Below, one piece after another: positions 25,904 to 34,222 of a stretch of DNA of 64,000 nucleotides. The notes under the pieces were generated by a model that was not told the DNA's origin, made no database searches, and was given only the letters and a program-made list of their open reading frames with translations. The stretch covers positions 124,001-188,000 of the forward strand of contig NZ_JAPDIR010000009.1 of the NCBI RefSeq assembly GCF_029870595.1. Reading direction: 5' to 3'. A program made the translations under genes and the position numbers. The DNA is from Sphingomonas sp. CBMAI 2297 (GTDB lineage: Bacteria; Pseudomonadota; Alphaproteobacteria; Sphingomonadales; Sphingomonadaceae). Every line of letters begins with the position of its first letter. Position 1 is the stretch's first letter.

Positions 25904-26641
25904 CTAATCCGGGTGGACGTCCAGGCCCAGCGCCGTCAGCAGCGCGAATTGCTGGTCGGCGGAGACCATCATCCCCTCGACGCTGCCGAGCTCCCGCAGC
26001 ACCATCCCGGCCAGCTCGCCTCCGCGCAGATCGGCCCGCGCCAGCTTCGCGCCGGCGAGTTGGGCATTGGTGAAGTCGCAGCCGCGCAGATCGGCGCCCT
26101 CCAGCTCGGCATCGAACAGCAGCGCCTCGCGGAGGCGCGAGCCGGTCAGCGTGCAATCGGGCATGCGCAGCTCGCTCAGGTCGGCGAGCTCCAGGTTGCA
26201 ATCGGCGATCACGCCGGCCCATTTCACCAGCCGGCGCCCCAGCGCATGGCCGAAATCCACCTTGTGGAAGACGGCGCCCCGCAGGTTGCAGCCCCTGAGC
26301 GCGCCGGCATGGAGGCTCGATCGCTCGATCCTGGCGAAGGAGAGGTCGCAGCGCTCGAACGCCACCTGGTCGAGCTGGGAGAAAGCGAACTGCACGCCGG
26401 CATGCCCCGCATCGTCGGCGAAGCTGCAATTCTCGAACCTGGCGTCGCGCAGATCGGCATTGGCGAAGCGGCAGCGGATGATCCGGCAATCGCGGAACCG
26501 CGCGTCCTGCAGGCAGGTCCCGGTCAGCTGGACAACGCGCAGCACGCAATTCTCGAACCGCGCGCCCGCGAGATCGGCATCGCCGAATTCGCCGGCGGAC
26601 AGATCCTCGCCATGCGCCACGCCGCCCGCCTCGATTGCCAT
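25904..26641 (-). CDS. Pentapeptide-repeat protein
   Basis: A 245-residue protein built of tandem A(D/N)LxX/F-type pentapeptides: for example FGDADLAGARFENCVL, RFANADLRDARFENCSF, GADLRGCDFTNAQLAGAKLARADLRGG. Such repeats fold into a right-handed quadrilateral beta-helix. Known members include gyrase-protecting Qnr-like proteins, but most are uncharacterised. No signal peptide or membrane segment is visible. Several cysteines occupy outward positions in the coils. It converges on tesB. Confidence 0.88.
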   Translation of the reverse strand: MAIEAGGVAHGEDLSAGEFGDADLAGARFENCVLRVVQLTGTCLQDARFRDCRIIRCRFANADLRDARFENCSFADDAGHAGVQFAFSQLDQVAFERCDLSFARIERSSLHAGALRGCNLRGAVFHKVDFGHALGRRLVKWAGVIADCNLELADLSELRMPDCTLTGSRLREALLFDAELEGADLRGCDFTNAQLAGAKLARADLRGGELAGMVLRELGSVEGMMVSADQQFALLTALGLDVHPD

Positions 26642-26747
26642 GCCAGCTCCTCCCTCGCCCGGCCGCGCTAGCTGCTTTCTACGAACATATCAAGAACATG
26701 CGCCCGCCTGCCCCCTCGCCGCCGGAACGTCCAGTTCCAGCCGGGCG

Positions 26748-27185
26748 TTGGCGGCGGGGACATCAAGGCGGGAGTTCGGGAAGATGGCGATCGGCATGGT
26801 GCTGGCGGCATGGTTCGCGCAGGATCTGGCGCTGGTCACCGCCGACGCCGCCGATCCCGTCGCGGTCGCCACCAAGCTCGACATCACGTCCTTCCCCAAT
26901 TCGACCGGCCCACGCCGCAAGGAGGGGCTGCGCACCTTCGCCGATTATGGCTTCACCAGCGTGGCCCGCGACGGCAATGCCGCGGTGCTCGACGCCGCCG
27001 ACAAGAGCTGGACCTTTCGCGTCAGCATCCTCGATCGCGGCGACAAGGCGATGAAGCTCTGCATCCTCGATCGCGCGCTGAACGGCGGCAGCTATTTCAG
27101 CGTGAAGCCGATCGAAGTGACGCAGGGCAAGGACGGCCTGTTCCGCGCCACCGGCAATCCCGTCGCCGATCCCAATTGCGCCTGA
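26748..27185 (+). CDS. Hypothetical secreted protein with probable Tat leader
   Basis: The conserved-looking frame ends at 27185 and has an ATG at 26784, but the codons just upstream read T-S-R-R-E-F-G-K, a twin-arginine consensus, running into the hydrophobic MAIGMVLAAWFA. A TTG at 26748 would give MAAGTSRREFGK... and a 145-residue precursor. No strong ribosome site is visible before it. The mature ~115 residues contain LDITSFPNSTGPRRKEGL and a cysteine pair (LCILDR, PNCA) but no recognised domain. If translation starts at 26784, the Tat motif is lost. Confidence 0.55.
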   Translation: MAAGTSRREFGKMAIGMVLAAWFAQDLALVTADAADPVAVATKLDITSFPNSTGPRRKEGLRTFADYGFTSVARDGNAAVLDAADKSWTFRVSILDRGDKAMKLCILDRALNGGSYFSVKPIEVTQGKDGLFRATGNPVADPNCA

Positions 27186-27210
27186 GCCGGGAAGCATTAG
27201 AGGGCGGAGC

Positions 27211-28110
27211 ATGGAAACCGCCGCGCGCCGCTTCGCCTATGTCACTCTGGACGTGTTCACCGAGACTCGCTTCGGCGGCAATCCGCTCGCCGTGTTCACC
27301 GATGCCCGGGGCATGACCGACGCCGAGATGCAGGCTCTCGCCGCCGAGATGAACTATAGCGAGACCACCTTCGTCCTGCCTCCCGCCGATCCGGCCAACA
27401 CCGCGCGCGTCCGCATCTTCCATCGCACCGCCGAGATGCCCTTTGCCGGCCATCCCAATGTCGGCACCGGCTTCGTCCTCGCGGGCCTGCGCCCCGATGC
27501 CGGCGACACGCTCCGCTTCGAGGAGATCGCCGGGCTGGTCGAGGTCCGCATCGCCCGCGACGACAGGGGCGGCCCGCTCGGCGCCGAGATCGACGCGCCC
27601 CAGCCGCTCCAGCTGCTCGGCACGCTCCCGGCGGACGGCACCGCCGCCTGTCTCGGTCTCGATGTGACGGATCTGGTCACCACCACCCATGCCCCCATCC
27701 GCGCCAGCCTGGGCGTGGATTTCGTCTTCGTCGAAGTGGCCGAGGAAGCGCTCGGCCTCGCCCGGCCCGATATCGCTGCCTATCAGCGCCTCGCCGATGC
27801 CGAGCGCGACAGCGCCGCGCGCCTGTCGATCTTCCTCTATGCCCGCGAAGATAACCGCATCCGCGCCCGCATGTTCTCCCCGCTCACCGGCACCTGGGAG
27901 GACCCCGCCACCGGGAGCGCCAACGCCACGCTCGGCGCGCTGCTGCTGTCGCTCGGCGAGGCGGAAACGGCGCGCTTCGACGTGCGCCAGGGCGTCGAGA
28001 TGGGTCGCCCCAGCAACCTCGTCGTCCGCGCCTGGCGCGCGCCCGAAGGCATCCGCGCCAGCGTCGCCGGCCGCTGCGTGCCGGTGTTCAACGGCAGCGT
28101 CGAACTCTAG
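27211..28110 (+). CDS. PhzF-family isomerase/epimerase-like protein
   Basis: A 299-residue two-lobed protein of the PhzF/diaminopimelate-epimerase fold. TLDVFTETRFGGNPLAVF is at the N-terminus, NYSETTFVLPP carries the family's catalytic glutamate, and EMPFAGHPNVGTGFVL, with the C-terminal WEDPATGSANATLGALL, gives the G-S/H-P substrate loops. Phenazine-pathway PhzF isomerises dihydro-hydroxyanthranilate, but most homologues outside phenazine clusters have unknown substrates and there are no other phz genes here. Its stop overlaps that of the convergent TonB-box-like exported protein by 4 bp. Confidence 0.9.
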   Translation: METAARRFAYVTLDVFTETRFGGNPLAVFTDARGMTDAEMQALAAEMNYSETTFVLPPADPANTARVRIFHRTAEMPFAGHPNVGTGFVLAGLRPDAGDTLRFEEIAGLVEVRIARDDRGGPLGAEIDAPQPLQLLGTLPADGTAACLGLDVTDLVTTTHAPIRASLGVDFVFVEVAEEALGLARPDIAAYQRLADAERDSAARLSIFLYAREDNRIRARMFSPLTGTWEDPATGSANATLGALLLSLGEAETARFDVRQGVEMGRPSNLVVRAWRAPEGIRASVAGRCVPVFNGSVEL

Positions 28111-28820
28111 TTCCTGGGCCGCACCACATAGGCGCTGGGCAGATACAGGAACACCTCGGTCAGGCTGGCCCGCGCCCATTCCACCGGCCGGTCCAGCCCA
28201 CGCACCTCCACGCCATAGCCGGTGCCGAACTTCGCTGCCGTCGCCTCGGCATCGGCGGCGATCAGCCCGATGATCTGCGGGCGATACTGGTCGGGATTGA
28301 CCACCGACAGGGTGAGATCCCCCTTCTCGGTCATCTCCGCCCGGCCGACGCTGGGCACTGCCTTCAGGAAGCGCGTGATCCGGTCGAGCGCGGTCTTGGC
28401 ATCAACACCGGGCGCGAGGCGCGTCTTGACCAGGAACACGGTCTTGTCGGTGTCAGGCCGCCCGTCGTTCGACAAGGGGAGGTTCCGGTAATTGGCCACC
28501 GTCAGCGGCTCGACGACATATTCGCCGGTCGCCAGCTCCACACCATGGGCGGCGGCCAGGTCGATCGCGCCGCGGATCATCGCGTAGATCTCCTCGCGCC
28601 GCTTGCCCGCCTCGCGCGTGTCGCCGGCCACCCTGACTTCCTGCACCGCGAAATCCGCGGTGCGGCGCAGAGTGATGATCGGCATGGTATCCGAATAATC
28701 GTCCGCCTCGCGCCGCGAGCCGGTAACCACGATCTCCTGCGCGCTCGTCGCTGGGACCGCCTGCTGCGCGAACGCCGGCGCGACCGATATCAGTGAAAAT
28801 GCCGCCAACAGCCATTTCAT
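28107..28820 (-). CDS. Exported protein with TonB-receptor-like N-terminal motif
   Basis: A 237-residue protein with a signal peptide (MKWLLAAFSLISVAPAFAQ) followed at ~28-36 by EIVVTGSRR, the sequence normally found at the start of sphingomonad TonB-dependent receptors. No plug or barrel follows. The remainder is a soluble alpha/beta region (EVRVAGDTREAGKRREEIYAMIRGAI, then AADAEATAAKFGTGYGVEVRG) faintly reminiscent of SIMPL/DUF541 proteins; I do not claim membership. The start at 28820 is the ATG that begins the leader. It lies downstream of two SDR genes on the same strand. Confidence 0.65.
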   Translation of the reverse strand: MKWLLAAFSLISVAPAFAQQAVPATSAQEIVVTGSRREADDYSDTMPIITLRRTADFAVQEVRVAGDTREAGKRREEIYAMIRGAIDLAAAHGVELATGEYVVEPLTVANYRNLPLSNDGRPDTDKTVFLVKTRLAPGVDAKTALDRITRFLKAVPSVGRAEMTEKGDLTLSVVNPDQYRPQIIGLIAADAEATAAKFGTGYGVEVRGLDRPVEWARASLTEVFLYLPSAYVVRPRN

Positions 28821-28874
28821 GCCCGCTCTCCCTCCGTTGATCGGGAGAGTGCGGAGTGGCCTGCCCCAAGTCAA

Positions 28875-29660
28875 TCAGAACGCCGGCTTGCCGAATTCCT
28901 GCCGCGTCACCGGGTGGCTCGACGAAAGCCCGCCATCCACCACCCAGGCCTGGCCGTTGACATAGCTCGCGGCGTCGCTCGCCAGGAACAGCGCCACACG
29001 CGCGATCTCGTCCGGCACGCCGGCGCGGCGCAGCGGGTTCAGCCGCCCGAGCTTGTCTTCCTTGCCCGTCTCACGCGCATAGTCGAAGGCGCGCTGGGTC
29101 ATGCCGGTCTCGATCAGCCCCGGGCAGATCGCGTTCACGCGCACGCCCGATCCGGCGAATTGCTGCGCGGCGGTCTGCACCAGGTTGATCACGCCCGCCT
29201 TGCTCGCCGAATAGGCCGGGCCGCCCGCGCCCGATCGCAGCCCGGCCACGCTGGCGGTGCAGAGGATCGCGCCGCCGCCGCGCTCGACGATCCGCGGCCC
29301 CGCATGCTTGATCGCCAGCGCCGGGCCGATCAGGTTCACCCGCAGCACTTCGGTCCACAGGTCCACCGGCGTATCGAAGATGCCGGTGGCGCCGCCGGAG
29401 ATGCCGGCATTGGCGAAGAAGATGTCGAGCCCGCCGAACGCCTTGATCGCGGTGGCGACCAGCCGCTCGACATCCGCTTCGTCGCCCGCATCCATGCGCA
29501 CGGCGATCATGCTCTCCCGTCCGGCGACGGTCTCCTCCACGGCTTCGCTGAGATCCGCCGCCGCCACCATCGCGCCGGCTTCCGCGAAGGCGCGTGCCGT
29601 CGCCCGCCCGATCCCGGAGCCGGCACCCGTGACGATTGCGACCTTGCCGGTGAACTGCAT
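28875..29660 (-). CDS. Short-chain dehydrogenase/reductase (SDR) 1
   Basis: A 261-residue classical SDR. The nucleotide-binding [10 protein letters not shown] is at ~11-20, with an acidic residue (AADLS) that favours NAD(H). NNAG appears as FANAGISGG, the catalytic serine lies in LCTASVAG, and the Y-x-x-x-K motif is YSASKAG. The C-terminus has the usual [14 protein letters not shown]. It is the third enzyme of a same-strand cluster with another SDR, an APH-like kinase, an alcohol dehydrogenase and an acyl-CoA dehydrogenase. A hydroxyacyl-CoA or keto-lipid substrate is likely from context only. Confidence 0.92.
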   Translation of the reverse strand: MQFTGKVAIVTGAGSGIGRATARAFAEAGAMVAAADLSEAVEETVAGRESMIAVRMDAGDEADVERLVATAIKAFGGLDIFFANAGISGGATGIFDTPVDLWTEVLRVNLIGPALAIKHAGPRIVERGGGAILCTASVAGLRSGAGGPAYSASKAGVINLVQTAAQQFAGSGVRVNAICPGLIETGMTQRAFDYARETGKEDKLGRLNPLRRAGVPDEIARVALFLASDAASYVNGQAWVVDGGLSSSHPVTRQEFGKPAF

Positions 29661-29706
29661 CTCTTCGTTTCCCTCTCTTCTCCCCTCCCGCTCGCGGAAG
29701 GCGGAT

Positions 29707-30474
29707 TCAAATCGTCACGCCCCCGTCGATCACCATCGCCTGGCCGGTCATGAACGCGCTGGCCGGGCTGGCCAGATACACCACCGCACCGGCGATTTCC
29801 TCGGGCTCGCCGATCCGCCGCAGCGGCGTGGCCGCGTTGGTCGCCCTGGCCCGCTCGGGATCTTCCCACAGCGCCCGGGCGAAGTCGGTTCGGATCAGGC
29901 CCGGCGCGATGCAGTTGACCCGCACATTGTCCGGCCCGAACTCGACCGCATAGTTGCGCGCCAGCTGCAGGTCCGCCGCCTTGGAGACGTTGTACGCTCC
30001 GATCACCGGCGATCCGCGCATCCCGCCGATCGACGAGACGATCACGATCGATCCCTCGCGCCGCGCCCGCATCTCCGGCGCCACCATCTGGATCAGCCAG
30101 TGGTTGGAGAGGACATTGTTGTCGAGGATCTTGCGGAACTGGTCGTCCGCGATGCCCTCGAGCGGACCGTAATAGGGATTGGAGGCCGCATTGCAGACCA
30201 GCACGTCGATACGGCCGAACGCGCGCCGCGTCGCGTCGACCAGATGCTGGAGCGCCGCCTTGTCCGAGATGCTCGCCGCCACCGCCAGCGCGGTGCCGGC
30301 ACCGTGCCTCGCGTCGATCGCGGCGGCGACCTCGTCGCACGCGTCCTGCTTGCGGCTGGAGATCACCACCTTCGCGCCCTGCGCGGCCAGCGCCTCGGCC
30401 GCGGCCCTGCCGATCCCGCGCGAGGATCCGGTGACGATCGCCACCTTGCCGGCCAGGTCGAACAATGTGCTCAT
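29707..30474 (-). CDS. Short-chain dehydrogenase/reductase (SDR) 2
   Basis: A 255-residue classical [19 protein letters not shown] is near residues 13-28 and [17 protein letters not shown] carries the NNAG variant. VSSIGGMRG provides the catalytic serine region, [14 protein letters not shown] the Y-x-x-x-K, and [10 protein letters not shown] ends the protein. The SRKQD stretch after beta-2 suggests NADP(H) preference, unlike SDR 1, so the pair may oxidise and reduce different positions. The start at 30474 has a ggaggaagg ribosome site; the eight upstream codons come from the border of a REP element. Confidence 0.92.
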   Translation of the reverse strand: MSTLFDLAGKVAIVTGSSRGIGRAAAEALAAQGAKVVISSRKQDACDEVAAAIDARHGAGTALAVAASISDKAALQHLVDATRRAFGRIDVLVCNAASNPYYGPLEGIADDQFRKILDNNVLSNHWLIQMVAPEMRARREGSIVIVSSIGGMRGSPVIGAYNVSKAADLQLARNYAVEFGPDNVRVNCIAPGLIRTDFARALWEDPERARATNAATPLRRIGEPEEIAGAVVYLASPASAFMTGQAMVIDGGVTI

Positions 30475-30492
30475 CCTTCCTCCAACTCTGCC

Positions 30493-30572
30493 CGTCATCC
30501 CGGCGAAAGCCGGGATCTCAGGCGATGGCGGGAAAAGAGCCGCACGAGATCCCGGCTTTCGCCGGGATGACG
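30493..30572. repeat. REP-like palindromic element
   Basis: CGTCATCCCGGCGAAAGCCG...CGGCTTTCGCCGGGATGACG with the inner arms gggatctca / gagatccc. It lies between the APH-like kinase and SDR 2 and occupies nearly the whole 99-bp gap. Confidence 0.9.
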
Positions 30573-30573
30573 A

Positions 30574-31590
30574 TCAGGCCCCCGCTTCCCGCGCGAAATG
30601 CCAGGCAGCCGCCACCAACCCCGGCATCCGCTCCACCGTCGCCGCCGCCTGCGCGCTGGAGGCGTTGCCGTCGATCATCCGCTTCTTGATGCCCTGCACG
30701 ATCCCGGCGAGGCGGAACAGGTTATAGGCGAAATACCAGTTGAGGTCAGGCACGCCGTCGCGCCCCGTCGCCGCGCAATAGCGCGCGACCACCTGCTCGA
30801 TCGTCGGGATGCCGGTCTGCGGGCCCGTGAGCCCCTTCACGCCCGATCGCCCTTCCGGCTCGGTCACCCAGCTCATCAGGAAATAGGAGAAGTCCGCCAG
30901 CGGATCGCCCAGCGTCGACAGCTCCCAGTCGAGCACCGCCAGGATGCGCGGCCCCTCGGGCGCGAAGATCATGTTGTCGATGCGGAAATCGCCATGGACG
31001 ATGCTGGTGCGCGTCTGCTCGGGCACGGTGCGCGGCAGGAACGCGATCAGTTGCTCCATCTCGGGCAGGTCGTCGGTCTGGCTCATCCGATACTGCTTCG
31101 ACCAGCGCTCGACCTGCCGCGCGAAGTAATTGCCCGGCTTGCCATAGCCGCCCAGGCCCACCGCCTCATACTCCACCGCATGGAGCGCCGCGAGCGTGTC
31201 GACGATCGCATGGTAGTGCACGGTCCGCTCCGCCGGCGCCATGCCGGGCAGCGCGCCGTCCCACAGCGTCCGCCCCTCCACCATCTCCATGATGTAGAAG
31301 GGCGCGCCGATCACTTCGGCATCCTCGCAGAGCCCATAAGGCCGCGCGACCGGGAAGCCCGTCGGGTGCAGCGCCGCGATCAGCGCATATTCGCGCTCCA
31401 CCGCATGCGCCGAGGGCAGGATCGGCCCGAACGGCTTCCTGCGCAGCACATAAGCGCCGGAGCCGGCATCGATCCGATAGGTCGGGTTGCTCTGCCCGCC
31501 CGGGAATTTGGTCACCGCCAGCGGACCGGCGAAACCGGCGACGTTCGCGGCCAGCCAGTCCGCCAGCCGGGCTTCGTCCAGGTCGCTCAT
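30574..31590 (-). CDS. APH-fold phosphotransferase of the ACAD10/11-LvaA group
   Basis: A 338-residue kinase of the aminoglycoside phosphotransferase/choline kinase fold. The Brenner motif is IVHGDFRIDNMIF (catalytic Asp, metal Asn) and the metal-binding DFG-equivalent is AVLDWELSTLGDPLADF. The segment AVLDWELSTLG closely resembles the kinase domain of human ACAD11 and bacterial homologues encoded beside acyl-CoA dehydrogenases. In those systems the kinase phosphorylates a 4-hydroxyacyl-CoA for a partner dehydrogenase. The ATG overlaps the alcohol dehydrogenase stop by 4 bp, so the two are coupled. It is not expected to confer antibiotic resistance. Confidence 0.9.
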   Translation of the reverse strand: MSDLDEARLADWLAANVAGFAGPLAVTKFPGGQSNPTYRIDAGSGAYVLRRKPFGPILPSAHAVEREYALIAALHPTGFPVARPYGLCEDAEVIGAPFYIMEMVEGRTLWDGALPGMAPAERTVHYHAIVDTLAALHAVEYEAVGLGGYGKPGNYFARQVERWSKQYRMSQTDDLPEMEQLIAFLPRTVPEQTRTSIVHGDFRIDNMIFAPEGPRILAVLDWELSTLGDPLADFSYFLMSWVTEPEGRSGVKGLTGPQTGIPTIEQVVARYCAATGRDGVPDLNWYFAYNLFRLAGIVQGIKKRMIDGNASSAQAAATVERMPGLVAAAWHFAREAGA

Positions 31591-32672
31591 GCGAATTCGA
31601 TCACCGAGCGCACGCTGTCGCCCTTGCGCAGCTTCTCCAGCGCGTCGTTGACGTCCTCCAGCCGGATCCGCTCGGCGACCATCGTGTCGAGGTCGAGCAG
31701 CCCGTCGAGATACATCTGCACCAGCCGCGGCATGTCGATCGGAAAGCGCGTCGAGCCCAGCAGCGAGCCCTGGATCTTCTTGCCGGTCAGGAAGGTCGGC
31801 CCGGGCAGGCTGACATTGTTCCCCGGCGCGATCATCCCCAGGATCGTCGCGGTGCCGCCGCGGCGCAGGATGTTCCAGGCGAGCTCGGCGGTGTTCGGCC
31901 GCCCGACCGCCTCGATCGCATAATGGACGCCACCGCCGGTCAGCTTGAGCACGTCCTTGGCCAGTCCCTCGGCCATCGCGTCGAGCGCATGGGTGGCGCC
32001 CAGCTTGAGCGCCAGCTCGCGCTTCTCCGCCACCGGGTCGATCGCCAGGATCGTGCCGGCGCCGGCGATCCTGGCGGCGTTGATCGCGGCGAGCCCGATC
32101 CCGCCGGCGCCGATCACCGCGACGCTCTCCCCGGGGCGCACCCGGCTATCGTTGAACACCGATCCCGCCCCGGTGATCACCGCGCAGCCCAGCAGCGCGG
32201 CCCGGTCCAGCGGCATATCCTTCGAGATCGCCACGCACGCATTCTCGTGCACCAGCATCTGCTCGGCAAAGGCGGAAAGGTTGAGGAACGGCGCCAGCGC
32301 GGTGCCGTCGTCCAGCGACAGCCGCGGCTCGGCATCGGCCGGGCGGCGCGTGGACGGATCGACGCAGAGCGAGGGGCGCCCGGTCACGCACATCTCGCAG
32401 CTGCCGCAGAACACGGTGAAGAAGGTGATGACGTGATCGCCCACCTTCAGATGCGCCACGTCGCTGCCCACCGCCTCGATCACGCCGGCGGCCTCGTGCC
32501 CCGGCACCGTCGGCACCGGATGCGGGAAGGCGCCGTCGACGAAATGGAGGTCCGAGCGGCATACGCCGACCGCCGCGGTGCGGATCAGCACCTCGCGCGG
32601 GCCCGGCTTGGCAACGCGGATATCGGCGATCTCGAGCGGCTTGCCCGCTTCGTAGAGAATGGCTGCTTTCAT
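31587..32672 (-). CDS. Zinc-dependent alcohol dehydrogenase (MDR, AdhC-like)
   Basis: A 361-residue medium-chain dehydrogenase. The catalytic zinc site is GVCRSDLHFVDG (Cys) plus VPGHEAAGVIEAVG (His-Glu). The structural zinc is held by four cysteines in VFCGSCEMCVTGRPSLC, and the Rossmann motif is VIGAGGIGLAAI. The class resembles AdhC/class III-type enzymes acting on long-chain or conjugated alcohols. It is translationally coupled to the APH-like kinase and follows the acyl-CoA dehydrogenase after a REP-filled gap, suggesting it oxidises or reduces a hydroxylated intermediate of the same pathway. Confidence 0.93.
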   Translation of the reverse strand: MKAAILYEAGKPLEIADIRVAKPGPREVLIRTAAVGVCRSDLHFVDGAFPHPVPTVPGHEAAGVIEAVGSDVAHLKVGDHVITFFTVFCGSCEMCVTGRPSLCVDPSTRRPADAEPRLSLDDGTALAPFLNLSAFAEQMLVHENACVAISKDMPLDRAALLGCAVITGAGSVFNDSRVRPGESVAVIGAGGIGLAAINAARIAGAGTILAIDPVAEKRELALKLGATHALDAMAEGLAKDVLKLTGGGVHYAIEAVGRPNTAELAWNILRRGGTATILGMIAPGNNVSLPGPTFLTGKKIQGSLLGSTRFPIDMPRLVQMYLDGLLDLDTMVAERIRLEDVNDALEKLRKGDSVRSVIEFA

Positions 32673-32708
32673 CTTGCTCCCCTAACCCGTCCTCCTGCTC
32701 CCCCAACC

Positions 32709-32791
32709 CGTCATCCCCGCGAAGGCGGGGATCCAGGGTAACTGAGCGAGGTCCCTCGCACCTCCGCATCCCCGCCTTCGCGGGGATGACG
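32709..32791. repeat. REP-like palindromic element
   Basis: CGTCATCCCCGCGAAGGCGG...CCGCCTTCGCGGGGATGACG, with 20-base perfect outer arms, between the alcohol dehydrogenase and the ACAD10/11-like gene. Confidence 0.92.
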
Positions 32792-32795
32792 AAGG

Positions 32796-34079
32796 CTAGC
32801 GGCTGACTCCCACATCCCCGCTCGACGCCCGGTCCGCCTTGAACTCGGCATATTTCCCGAACTCGTTGCGCGCGATCGCCCGGCAATGAACCTCGTCCGG
32901 CCCGTCGGCGAGCCGCAGCGTGCGGATGCCCGCCCAGTCGTGCGCCAGCGCGAAATCGCCCGAGACGCCCGCGCCGCCATGCGCCTGGATCGCGTCGTCG
33001 ATGATCTGCAGCGCCATTTGCGGCGCCTGCACCTTGATCATCGCGATCTCGAGCTGGGCGGCCTTGTTGCCGGCCTTGTCCATCATGTCCGCCGCCTTCA
33101 GGCAGAGCAGCCGCGTCATCTCGATGTCGATACGGGCGCGGGCGATGCGCTGCTCCCAGATCGAATGGTCCGAGATGCGCTTGCCGAAGGCGACGCGCGA
33201 GACCAGCCGCCTGGCCATCGCCTCGATCGCCTCCTCCGCCACGCCGATCGTCCGCATGCAATGGTGGATGCGCCCCGGCCCGAGCCGGCCCTGCGCGATC
33301 TCGAAGCCGCGGCCTTCGCCCAGCAGCACATTCTCCGCCGGCACGCGGACATTCTCGAGCACCACTTCGCCGTGCCCGTGCGGCGCATGATCATACCCGA
33401 AAACCGAAAGCATGCGCTCGATCTTCACGCCGGGGGCGTCCATCGGCACCAGGATCATGCTCTGCTGGGCGTGCCTGGCGGCGCCCGTGTCGGTCTTGCC
33501 CATCACGATCGAGACGGCGCAGCGCGGGTCGCCCACGCCCGAGCTCCACCATTTCCGCCCGTTGACCACATAATGATCGCCGTCGCGCACCATCTGCGTC
33601 TGGATGTTCGTCGCGTCCGAGCTCGCCACCGCCGGCTCGGTCATCAGAAAGGCCGAGCGGATCTCGCCCGCCATCAGCGGCGCGAGCCACCGGTCCTTCT
33701 GCGCCCGCGTGCCGTAGCGGTGGAGCACTTCCATGTTGCCCGTGTCCGGCGCCGAGCAGTTGAAGCACTCCGAAGCCCAGCCGAGCCGCCCCATCTCCTC
33801 GGCGCACAGCGCATATTCGAGGTTGGTGAGCTGCGTGCCCTGGAACTCGAAGCTGTCGTCGACATGGGCCTGGCCCGAATGCGGCGGCATGAAGAAGTTC
33901 CACAGCCCGGCGGCCTTGGCCTCGGCCTTCACTTCCTCGATCACCGGCAGCACCTTCCAGCGATCGCCCGCCTTCTGCTGGGCGCGATAGTCGCCGTCGC
34001 GGGGGCGGATGCGCGTGTCGATGAACGCCTTCACCCGATCGCGGAAATAGGTCTCGCGCTCGCTCAGCGTGAAATCCAT
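32796..34079 (-). CDS. Acyl-CoA dehydrogenase, ACAD10/11 (LvaC-like) type
   Basis: A 427-residue acyl-CoA dehydrogenase of the subgroup fused to a kinase in eukaryotic ACAD10/ACAD11. Diagnostic strings are [19 protein letters not shown] and [15 protein letters not shown], which I recall almost unchanged in human ACAD11. [21 protein letters not shown] and the C-terminal [19 protein letters not shown] follow. Family knowledge: such enzymes process phosphorylated 4-hydroxyacyl-CoA rather than simply desaturating. It is the first gene of the minus-strand cluster and diverges from a TetR-type regulator across a palindrome. Confidence 0.93.
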   Translation of the reverse strand: MDFTLSERETYFRDRVKAFIDTRIRPRDGDYRAQQKAGDRWKVLPVIEEVKAEAKAAGLWNFFMPPHSGQAHVDDSFEFQGTQLTNLEYALCAEEMGRLGWASECFNCSAPDTGNMEVLHRYGTRAQKDRWLAPLMAGEIRSAFLMTEPAVASSDATNIQTQMVRDGDHYVVNGRKWWSSGVGDPRCAVSIVMGKTDTGAARHAQQSMILVPMDAPGVKIERMLSVFGYDHAPHGHGEVVLENVRVPAENVLLGEGRGFEIAQGRLGPGRIHHCMRTIGVAEEAIEAMARRLVSRVAFGKRISDHSIWEQRIARARIDIEMTRLLCLKAADMMDKAGNKAAQLEIAMIKVQAPQMALQIIDDAIQAHGGAGVSGDFALAHDWAGIRTLRLADGPDEVHCRAIARNEFGKYAEFKADRASSGDVGVSR

Positions 34080-34123
34080 GGCGCATCCTCTCCGATCTCA
34101 GTTCCTTGGACCGGAGTAGAGCA

Positions 34124-34139
34124 TACCGGATATTCGGTA
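34124..34139. promoter_or_regulatory. Candidate TetR operator TACCGGATATTCGGTA
   Basis: A 16-bp near-perfect palindrome (14 of 16 symmetric positions) in the 143-bp gap between the ACAD10/11-like gene and the double TetR regulator, about 45 bp from the dehydrogenase start. The position and size fit an operator for the adjacent regulator controlling both directions. Confidence 0.6.
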
Positions 34140-34222
34140 AAGTCGGGCCGGCGCGAAAATCGGCACAACCGCGATTCGAAAAAACGCTTTGGCTTCACAC
34201 CAAATCCGTTAGACTGGTTGCA

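Noticed and set aside
27211..28110. Phenazine biosynthesis gene
   Set aside because: A lone PhzF-family protein without phzA-E or G neighbours; the family is mostly of unknown function.
30574..31590. Aminoglycoside phosphotransferase resistance gene
   Set aside because: Motifs and neighbours match the ACAD-associated kinase group acting on CoA esters.
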